Below, piece after piece: positions 1 to 5,439 of a DNA stretch of 7,395 bases (its first letter is position 1; each line of letters begins with the position of its first letter). Origin of the DNA: Lachnospiraceae bacterium (lineage in GTDB: Bacteria > Bacillota > Clostridia > Lachnospirales > Lachnospiraceae); the NCBI GenBank assembly GCA_003447895.1, contig DLYC01000252.1, forward strand, positions 1-7,395. The letters run 5' to 3'. Both the position numbers and the translations under genes were made by a program. The notes below the pieces were generated by a model. That model was not told the origin of the DNA, did not search any database, and saw only the letters and a list, made by a program, of their open reading frames with translations.

Positions 1-1325
1 TCGACGGCATCTGCAGCAAGATGGAAAAGGACAAGTACCTGATCGTCATGCGAAAGAAGGCCCTTCATCAGCTGGAGGAGGACCACTTCGACCTCCTTGA
101 GGATGCCAAAAGAGTGAAGATCGGAAATGAGATGGCCATCACCCTCAGCATCGGTGTCGGCCTGGACGGTCTCTCCTATGCCCAGAACTATGAGTTTGCC
201 AGAAACGCGGTGGACCTCGCGCTCGGGCGCGGCGGCGACCAGGCGGTTGTCAAGAACGCGGACAACGTCACCTACTACGGCGGAAAGAGCCGCCAGGTGG
301 AGAAGAGCACCCGCGTAAAGGCAAGAGTCAAGGCGCAGGCCCTCAAGGAGATCCTCAATGTCCGGGATACCGTCTTTATCATGGGCCATAAGCTGGGAGA
401 TCCGGACAGCTTCGGCGCTGCCCTGGGTATTTACAGGATCGCGAAGACGCTGAACCGAAAGGCGCACATTGTGATCAATGAGAGGACGATCTCTCTGAGG
501 CAGGTCCTCTCACTCTTTGATAAGAACGAGAATTACCCGAAGGACATGATCATCGACAGCGCTCACGCGATCGAGGCTGTCACAGACAATTCAGTCCTCG
601 TGGTCGTGGACACGAATAAGCCGAGCCTAACGGAGTGCCCGGAACTTCTCAAGATGTGTAAATCCATCGTCGTCCTGGACCATCACAGACAGGGCAAGGA
701 AGTGATCGAGAACGCAACGCTCTCCTATGTGGAGCCCTATGCCTCCTCGGCGTGCGAGATGGTCTCGGAGATCGTGCAGTACACGGGAGAGAACATCAAG
801 GTAAGGCCCGAGGAAGCGGACGCCATTTACGGCGGAATCGTAGTGGACACCAACAACTTTACGAACAGGACAGGCGTCCGTACCTTCGAGGCGGCGGCTT
901 TCCTTCGAAGATGCGGCGCGGACGTCACGCGGGTCAGAAAGCTCTTTCGGGAGGATGTCACATCCTACAGGGCCAAGGCAGACGCGGTCTCCCATGCCCA
1001 GATCTTCATGGATGTGTACGCGATCTCCGAGTGCGACGGAGAGGGACTTCAGAGCCCCACGGTCGTGGGAGCGCAGGCGGCAAACGACCTTCTGGATATC
1101 AAGGGCGTCAGGGCAAGCTTCGTCCTGACACGCTACCAGGGCAAAATATTCATCAGCGCGCGTTCCATCGACGAGGTCAACGTCCAGCTCATCATGGAGA
1201 AAATGGGAGGCGGCGGACACCTCAATATCGCGGGCTGCCAGCTCGTGGACGTATCCGTCGAGGAAGCGATACAGACACTGAAAACGACGATCAGTTCAAT
1301 GACAGAAACCGGCGATCTGGGGTGA
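1..1325 (+). CDS. gdpP: GdpP-type cyclic-di-AMP phosphodiesterase, 3' part (5' end outside window)
   Basis: This is the C-terminal part of a DHH/DHHA1 phosphoesterase of the GdpP (YybT) family, which hydrolyses the second messenger c-di-AMP to pApA. The frame (first full codon at position 3) is open to the window edge, so the true start lies upstream; the ATG at 21 is internal. Numbering from that Met, the first ~90 residues are the end of a degenerate GGDEF domain: EKDKYL stands where an active cyclase would have GGDEF, and ALGRGGDQAVVK closes the domain. The DHH domain follows: GHKLGDPDS (122-130), VVVDTNKP (Asp197), LDHHRQG (Asp220-His221-His222) and GGIVVDTNN (Asp276), which are the usual metal ligands. 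The DHHA1 signature GGGGHLNIAG is at 397-406. The usual N-terminal membrane helices and PAS domain would be upstream, unseen. The family, and its place before rplI-dnaB, are well known in Firmicutes. No defect is seen in the visible part. Confidence 0.95.
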   Translation, partial: DGICSKMEKDKYLIVMRKKALHQLEEDHFDLLEDAKRVKIGNEMAITLSIGVGLDGLSYAQNYEFARNAVDLALGRGGDQAVVKNADNVTYYGGKSRQVEKSTRVKARVKAQALKEILNVRDTVFIMGHKLGDPDSFGAALGIYRIAKTLNRKAHIVINERTISLRQVLSLFDKNENYPKDMIIDSAHAIEAVTDNSVLVVVDTNKPSLTECPELLKMCKSIVVLDHHRQGKEVIENATLSYVEPYASSACEMVSEIVQYTGENIKVRPEEADAIYGGIVVDTNNFTNRTGVRTFEAAAFLRRCGADVTRVRKLFREDVTSYRAKADAVSHAQIFMDVYAISECDGEGLQSPTVVGAQAANDLLDIKGVRASFVLTRYQGKIFISARSIDEVNVQLIMEKMGGGGHLNIAGCQLVDVSVEEAIQTLKTTISSMTETGDLG

Positions 1326-1382
1326 CCCGCAGCCGGATCAATGAAGCGCGGGAGCGCTCAGTAAAACGGAAGGAGCAGTACA

Positions 1383-1829
1383 ATGCAGGTTATTTTATTA
1401 CAGGATGTCAAATCACTTGGTAAAAAGGGCGAGACAGTCAAGGTGAGCGACGGCTACGCGCGCAACTATGTGATCCCCAAAAAGCTCGGCGTAGAGGCCA
1501 ATGAGAAGAATAAGAACGAGCTCAAGCTCCAGAAGGCGCACGAGGAAAAGGTGGCGGCGCAGAAGCTTGCGGACGCGAAGGCAGCTGCGGAGAAGCTCGC
1601 CGCGCTGAAGATCGTTGTCAAGATGAAAGCCGGCGAGAATGGTAAAGTATTCGGCTCCATCTCCGCCAAGGAGATCGCGGCGGCGGCCAAAGAACAGCAC
1701 GGTCTGGACCTCGACAAGAAGAAGATCCAGGTCGCAGAGCCCATTAAGTCCTTCGGAAATTTCGAAGTTCCGATCAAGCTCCACACACAGGTGACAGGCA
1801 AACTGAATGTCGTAGTACAGGAAGCGTAA
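1383..1829 (+). CDS. rplI: 50S ribosomal protein L9
   Basis: The gene encodes the large-subunit protein L9, which binds 23S rRNA near the base of the L1 stalk and helps maintain reading-frame fidelity. The product is 148 residues, the normal family length. The N-terminal RNA-binding domain begins MQVILLQDVKSLGKKGE and contains the family signature region GETVKVSDGYARNYVIP (16-32). An Ala/Lys-rich segment (about 41-75) corresponds to the long connecting helix. The C-terminal domain includes NGKVFGSISAKEIA and ends after PIKLHTQVTGKLNVVV. The start is supported by GGAAGGAG at 1368-1375, 7 bases before the ATG. The gene lies 57 bases after gdpP and 9 bases before dnaB, so co-transcription with both is likely. 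It is complete and looks ordinary. Confidence 0.98.
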   Translation: MQVILLQDVKSLGKKGETVKVSDGYARNYVIPKKLGVEANEKNKNELKLQKAHEEKVAAQKLADAKAAAEKLAALKIVVKMKAGENGKVFGSISAKEIAAAAKEQHGLDLDKKKIQVAEPIKSFGNFEVPIKLHTQVTGKLNVVVQEA

Positions 1830-1838
1830 GGAACGCAG

Positions 1839-3173
1839 ATGGCAGAGGAAGAAGTTCGCGGGCGGGTAATGCCCCACAGTTTAGAAGCGGAGCAATCGGT
1901 CATCGGCGCGATGCTGATGGACGAGGAAGCGATTGAGGCGGCCTCAGAGATCCTCACGGAGGAGGATTTCTATGCCCGCCAGTACGGCGTGCTCTTTACG
2001 GCGATCACTGAGATGCACCGGAAAGGCATGGCAGTGGATCCTGTGACGCTCCAGGCGCGGCTCAAAGAGAAAAATCTGCCGCCGGAAGTGTACAGCACAG
2101 GCCTGATCATGGATCTTATCGCGCAGGTGCCCACCTCCGCCAATATCAAGTCTTACGCTGAGCTGGTGGCTGAGAAGTCGCTTCTCAGGAAGATGATCCG
2201 TGCCAACGAGGAGATCGCGGGAGCCTGCTACAACCAGAAGGAAGACATCGCGGACATCATGAACCAGGCGGAGAAGAAGATCTTCGAGATCTCCCAGAAG
2301 CGCCAGACAGGCGATTTCGTTCCGATCCGGCAGATCGTCCTCAATGCGATGGACAAGATCGAGTACGCAAGCCATATCAAGGGAAACGTCACCGGGATCT
2401 CCACGGGCTTCACGGACCTGGACAGCCGCACGGCGGGATTTCAGCCGTCGGACTTCATCCTGATCGCGGCAAGGCCCTCTATGGGAAAGACGGCGCTGGC
2501 CCTCAATATCGCGCAGTACGCGGTCCTCAAAGAGAACCGGTGCGTCGCTATTTTCTCCCTGGAAATGTCCAAGGAGCAGCTGACAAACCGTCTGTTTGCC
2601 ATGGAGTCCCACGTGGACTCCCAGAAGATCCGGACGGGCGATATGAGCGAGCAGGAGTGGGCGGACCTGATCGAGAGCGCGGGCCTCATCGGAGAGAGCA
2701 AACTGATCATCGACGATACGCCGGCCATCTCGGTGCAGGAGATGCGCTCCAAATGCCGCAAATACAAGATGGAATTCGGCCTTGAGATGATCATGATCGA
2801 CTACCTGCAGCTGATGAGCGGAATCGGAAGAGGCAATGAGTCCAGGCAGCAGGAGATCTCGGATATCTCGCGCTCCCTGAAGGCGCTTGCCAGGGAACTG
2901 AATGTGCCGGTCGTCTCCCTTTCGCAGCTCTCCCGAGCTGTGGAATCCCGCGCGGATCACCGGCCCATGCTGTCGGACCTGCGTGAGTCCGGCGCGATCG
3001 AGCAGGACGCGGACGTGGTCATGTTCATCTACAGAGATGACTATTACAACCAGGACTCGGTCAAAAAGGGAGTTGCCGAAGTAATCATAGCCAAACAGAG
3101 AAACGGCCCGATCGGCACAGTGGAACTGAGCTGGAACGCGTCGCTTACAAAATTTGCCAATCTGGAGCGCTGA
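1839..3173 (+). CDS. dnaB: Replicative DNA helicase DnaB
   Basis: The gene encodes the hexameric replicative helicase (called DnaC in Bacillus subtilis) that unwinds DNA at the fork and recruits primase. It is 444 residues, normal for the family, with no intein. The N-terminal DnaB domain (about 10-110) starts with PHSLEAEQSVIGAML. A linker (about 115-180) leads to the RecA-like ATPase domain. Walker A is ARPSMGKTAL (211-220, Lys217), the likely catalytic Glu is Glu242 in SLEMS, Walker B is MIMIDYLQLM (317-326, Asp321), motif H4 contains SLSQLSRAVE (360-369), and a likely arginine finger lies in AKQRNGP (Arg421). The start is fixed by TAAGGA at 1827-1832, which overlaps the rplI stop codon and sits 6 bases before the ATG, suggesting translational coupling. 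A 39-base gap separates it from the ligase gene. Confidence 0.98.
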   Translation: MAEEEVRGRVMPHSLEAEQSVIGAMLMDEEAIEAASEILTEEDFYARQYGVLFTAITEMHRKGMAVDPVTLQARLKEKNLPPEVYSTGLIMDLIAQVPTSANIKSYAELVAEKSLLRKMIRANEEIAGACYNQKEDIADIMNQAEKKIFEISQKRQTGDFVPIRQIVLNAMDKIEYASHIKGNVTGISTGFTDLDSRTAGFQPSDFILIAARPSMGKTALALNIAQYAVLKENRCVAIFSLEMSKEQLTNRLFAMESHVDSQKIRTGDMSEQEWADLIESAGLIGESKLIIDDTPAISVQEMRSKCRKYKMEFGLEMIMIDYLQLMSGIGRGNESRQQEISDISRSLKALARELNVPVVSLSQLSRAVESRADHRPMLSDLRESGAIEQDADVVMFIYRDDYYNQDSVKKGVAEVIIAKQRNGPIGTVELSWNASLTKFANLER

Positions 3174-3195
3174 TAAGGCATCTGATTTTTGCATG

Positions 3196-3203
3196 AGAAG
3201 GAG
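3196..3203 (+). promoter_or_regulatory. Ribosome binding site that fixes the start of the CoA ligase gene
   Basis: AGAAGGAG lies 9 bases before the ATG at 3213. The same frame also opens with a TTG at 3189, but using that codon would place the Shine-Dalgarno sequence inside the coding region, and TTG has no comparable site in front of it. The ATG at 3213 is therefore the better start. Confidence 0.85.
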
Positions 3204-3212
3204 AGCACACAG

Positions 3213-4520
3213 ATGGAACACTATTTTAACCCGGAGGTGGAATGTGCCTCGCGGGAACAGATCACAGCCTGGCAGAATGAAAGGCTTGTCAGACAGGTAG
3301 AGAGAGTTTACAACAATGTTCCCTATTACAGGAAGAAGATGGAGGAGAAGGGAGTCCGTCCCGAGGACATTCACGGAATAGAAGACCTGCACCTTCTTCC
3401 GACACTCACCAAGGATGACCTCAGGGACCAGTATCCCTACGGACTGATGGCGGCGCCTCTGTCCGACTGCGTGAGGATCCACTCCACGAGCGGAACGACC
3501 GGAAGAAGAGTGGTTGCCTTCTACACGCAGCACGATGTGGACCTGTGGGAGGAGTGCTGCGCAAGGGCTCTTGCGGCGGCAGGGGCGACGAAAGAGGACG
3601 TCGTGCAGGTGTGCTATGGCTATGGCCTGTTTACCGGAGGCGCGGGCCTTCACGGCGGCTCTCACAAACTGGGAAGCCTGACGCTCCCCATGTCCTCGGG
3701 AAATACAGACAGGCAGCTCCAGTTTATGACGGACCTGGGGACGACGGTTCTCTGCTGTACGCCCTCCTACGCGGCCTATCTTGCGGAATCGGTCAACGAG
3801 CGCGGGCTCAGAAACCGGATTAAGCTCAAAGCCGGCATCTTCGGCGCGGAGGCGTGGACGGAAGAGATGCGGAGGGACATCGAGAACGGACTCGGCATCA
3901 AGGCCTATGATATCTACGGACTCACGGAGATCTCCGGCCCCGGCGTGGCCTTCGAGTGCAGCGCGCAGCACGGAATGCACGTCAATGAGGACCACTTCAT
4001 CGTAGAGACGATCAATCCCGAGACCGGTGAGCCGGTCCCTCACGGAGAGAAGGGCGAGCTCGTGTTCACGAGCCTCACGAAGGAGGCGTTTCCGCTGATC
4101 CGCTACCGCACAAAGGACATCGGGATCCTCTATGACGAGCCCTGCTCCTGCGGAAGGACCCATGTCAGGATGTCCAAGCCGATGGGCAGAAGCGACGACA
4201 TGCTGATCGTCAAGGGAGTCAATGTATTCCCTTCCCAGATCGAGACCGTCCTTATGAACTGCGGTTATCCGGCCAACTATCAGATCATCGTCACGAGAGC
4301 GAACAACAGCGACCGCATCGAGGTTCAGGTCGAGATGACCCCCGAGATGTTCTCCGACTCCCTGTCCGAAGTGGCGGGCAGAGAGAAGCAGCTCGTATCC
4401 GCGCTCAAGGCGATGCTCGGCATCTACTGTGTCGTAAAGCTTGTGGCGCCTAAGTCGATCACAAGAAGTGAAGGAAAGGCGAAGAGAGTCATAGATCAGA
4501 GGAACCTTTACAAGGGGTAA
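3213..4520 (+). CDS. Phenylacetate-CoA ligase family protein (AMP-forming)
   Basis: This is a PaaK-type adenylate-forming enzyme, expected to activate phenylacetate or a related aryl acid to its CoA thioester with ATP in the cytoplasm. From the ATG at 3213 it is 435 residues, typical of the family. Visible motifs: the P-loop STSGTTGRRV (91-100), GAEAW (211-215), YGLTEISGPG (235-244) containing the A5-type motif, LIRYRTKD (295-302), the hinge region GRSDDMLIVKGVNVFPSQIE (325-344), and a C-terminal SEGKAKRV (419-426) with the expected catalytic lysine. CSCGRTH (311-317), together with Cys249 and nearby histidines, may form a metal site; that is inference. It sits 39 bases after dnaB without a visible terminator and 18 bases before a tandem-ACT gene, a pairing seen in many anaerobes, often with indolepyruvate ferredoxin oxidoreductase, which is absent here. 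The exact substrate (phenylacetate, indoleacetate or other) cannot be read from sequence. Confidence 0.92.
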   Translation: MEHYFNPEVECASREQITAWQNERLVRQVERVYNNVPYYRKKMEEKGVRPEDIHGIEDLHLLPTLTKDDLRDQYPYGLMAAPLSDCVRIHSTSGTTGRRVVAFYTQHDVDLWEECCARALAAAGATKEDVVQVCYGYGLFTGGAGLHGGSHKLGSLTLPMSSGNTDRQLQFMTDLGTTVLCCTPSYAAYLAESVNERGLRNRIKLKAGIFGAEAWTEEMRRDIENGLGIKAYDIYGLTEISGPGVAFECSAQHGMHVNEDHFIVETINPETGEPVPHGEKGELVFTSLTKEAFPLIRYRTKDIGILYDEPCSCGRTHVRMSKPMGRSDDMLIVKGVNVFPSQIETVLMNCGYPANYQIIVTRANNSDRIEVQVEMTPEMFSDSLSEVAGREKQLVSALKAMLGIYCVVKLVAPKSITRSEGKAKRVIDQRNLYKG

Positions 4521-4538
4521 AGGAGAAAGGAAGGGCGT

Positions 4539-4976
4539 ATGACAGTCAAACAGATTTCCGTATTTTTGGAAAACAGACCCGGAGCGCTGGCAGAATTTGC
4601 CAAGATCCTGGAAAAGAGAAATGTAGATCTGAGAGCACTTTCGCTCGCGGAGAGCGAGGATTTCGGGATCGTGCGGGTCATCGTGGACAACCCGTTTGAC
4701 GCGATCCAGATCCTCAAGGATGAGGGATACGTCTGCTCTATCACCAAAGTCATCGCTGTAGAGATCGAGGACAAGCCCGGCGCGCTGGTCAGGATGCTCA
4801 ATATTCTTGGGGACAACCAGGTCAATCTGGAGTACTCCTACGCGTTCCTTGCCAAAAAAGCGAACAGTGCCTTTATGGTATTCCGCGTCGCGGATAATGA
4901 CAGAGCGATCCGTGTCCTGACAGAGAACGGGATCCGCCCGATCTGCCATGAGGACATGGAAGAACTGTTCAAATAA
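4539..4976 (+). CDS. Tandem ACT-domain protein, probable amino-acid-sensing partner of the CoA ligase
   Basis: The product is a stand-alone 145-residue protein made of two ACT domains and no catalytic domain. ACT1 covers about residues 3-68 (QISVFLENRPGALAEFAKIL) and ACT2 about 71-139 (VIAVEIEDKPGALVRMLNIL). Each has the loop glycine in a (N/D)(K/R)PGAL context, where ACT domains usually bind a small ligand, commonly an amino acid, at a subunit interface. A purine-rich stretch with AAGGAG and AAAGG (4520-4530) precedes the ATG. The gene lies 18 bases after the paaK-like gene and before the terminator at 5041. Proteins of this type are commonly encoded beside PaaK-type ligases in anaerobes, so a regulatory role toward the ligase, perhaps sensing aromatic amino acids, is a reasonable inference. 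The ligand and mode of action are unknown. Confidence 0.9.
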   Translation: MTVKQISVFLENRPGALAEFAKILEKRNVDLRALSLAESEDFGIVRVIVDNPFDAIQILKDEGYVCSITKVIAVEIEDKPGALVRMLNILGDNQVNLEYSYAFLAKKANSAFMVFRVADNDRAIRVLTENGIRPICHEDMEELFK

Positions 4977-5040
4977 GGAAAGCATTGCAGCGATTCAACA
5001 TTCCGCGCCCCAAAGGCCGAACAACATATCGAATCATTAT

Positions 5041-5074
5041 AAAAAAAGCCCGGAGCATCAGCTCCGGGCTTTTT
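5041..5074. terminator. Bidirectional intrinsic terminator
   Basis: A perfect inverted repeat has arms at 5043-5056 and 5061-5074 around the loop ATCA. Its core is a 9-bp GC-rich stem (GCCCGGAGC/GCTCCGGGC), flanked by A residues on the left and T residues on the right. It therefore reads as a stem followed by a U tract on both strands. It lies between the convergent ACT-domain and ferredoxin genes and can end transcription from both sides. Confidence 0.95.
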
Positions 5075-5092
5075 CTATTGTTCTTATTGGTC

Positions 5093-5263
5093 TCAAGCCT
5101 CAGCGATAGCGCCGACAGGGCACTGAGCCTCGCAAGCACCACAATCGATGCAAGCGTCTGCGTCGATCTCGTACTGGGTATCGCCCTGAGCGATTGCCTC
5201 TACGGGACATTGTGCAGCGCAGGAACCGCAGCTGATACAAGCATCACTAATAACACGTGCCAT
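5093..5263 (-). CDS. Clostridial-type 2[4Fe-4S] ferredoxin
   Basis: The gene encodes a 56-residue low-potential ferredoxin, the usual length of the clostridial type, which carries electrons in the cytoplasm. Two cluster motifs are intact: CISCGSCAAQCP (Cys9, 12, 15, 19) and CIDCGACEAQCP (Cys38, 41, 44, 48), each CxxCxxCxxxCP. In this fold, the first three Cys of one motif and the last Cys of the other bind each [4Fe-4S] cluster. The two halves (Asp7-Ile24 and Asp36-Ile53) are internal repeats of each other. The ATG at 5263 is preceded on the minus strand by AAAGGAG (5278-5272), 8 bases away. It lies 176 bases downstream of the PFOR gene on the same strand, so it is the obvious candidate electron acceptor. 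It appears to have its own promoter (5363-5391) and ends 18 bases before the shared terminator. All alanine codons are GCT or GCA, a sign of strong expression. Confidence 0.96.
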   Translation of the reverse strand: MARVISDACISCGSCAAQCPVEAIAQGDTQYEIDADACIDCGACEAQCPVGAIAEA

Positions 5264-5318
5264 GATAGTGTCTCCTTTCTTATTATGAGTTAGCTAAGCC
5301 TAAATGGCCTAATTTGCA

Positions 5319-5354
5319 TTCAAGGCACAGATACTCTCGCATCTGTGCCTTGAA
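5319..5354 (-). other. Perfect 14-bp stem-loop in the ferredoxin leader
   Basis: The arms at 5319-5332 (TTCAAGGCACAGAT) and 5341-5354 (ATCTGTGCCTTGAA) are exact inverted repeats around an 8-base loop. On neither strand is the stem followed by a clear U tract, so it is not a standard terminator. With the predicted promoter at 5363-5391, transcription would begin near 5356, placing the stem within the first few bases of the ferredoxin mRNA and about 55 bases before its ATG. Possible roles are a 5' mRNA-stabilising hairpin, an operator dyad for a DNA-binding regulator, or an end/processing site for the upstream PFOR mRNA. The structure is directly seen; the role is inference. Confidence 0.75.
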
Positions 5355-5362
5355 ACAATCCT

Positions 5363-5391
5363 ATATTATCGTTTTTTCAGGTAATCGTCAA
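5363..5391 (-). promoter_or_regulatory. Predicted sigma-A promoter for the ferredoxin gene
   Basis: On the minus strand, TTGACG (5391-5386, 5 of 6 consensus bases) is followed after 17 bases by TAATAT (5368-5363). An alternative -10, GATAAT (5370-5365), would leave a 15-base spacer. The spacer includes an A-rich run. Transcription would start around 5356 and give a leader of about 93 bases. A short dyad, AATCG/CGATT (5383-5387 and 5393-5397), overlaps the -35 element and could be incidental. Confidence 0.6.
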
Positions 5392-5439
5392 GCGATTCAC
5401 AAAAGTAAACCTCTTTGGATCACTCTTTTTTCAACAGGA

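Noticed and set aside
627..1220. A 197-codon minus-strand frame inside gdpP.
   Set aside because: It is antisense to the conserved DHH and DHHA1 motifs and has no recognisable motif of its own.
1345..1358. A small hairpin AGCGC-GGGA-GCGCT in the gdpP-rplI gap, and an overlapping ATG-to-TAA frame of seven codons (1341-1364).
   Set aside because: The stem is only 5 bp and has no U tract, so it is not a terminator. The tiny frame has no Shine-Dalgarno sequence. Both could be chance in GC-rich DNA.
3189..3212. An upstream TTG start that would add eight residues to the CoA ligase.
   Set aside because: The Shine-Dalgarno sequence at 3196-3203 lies downstream of this TTG and is well placed for the ATG at 3213.
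1944..4985. A 1013-codon open frame on the minus strand across dnaB, the ligase and the ACT gene.
   Set aside because: Its codons are in exact register with the sense codons, and all three sense genes share the same phase. Antisense stops would need sense TTA, CTA or TCA codons, which these genes avoid. The translation shows no protein family, while the + strand proteins are unmistakable.
4985..5293. A 102-codon open frame on the + strand opposite the ferredoxin.
   Set aside because: It runs through the terminator at 5041-5074 and lies antisense to a ferredoxin with both cluster motifs intact.
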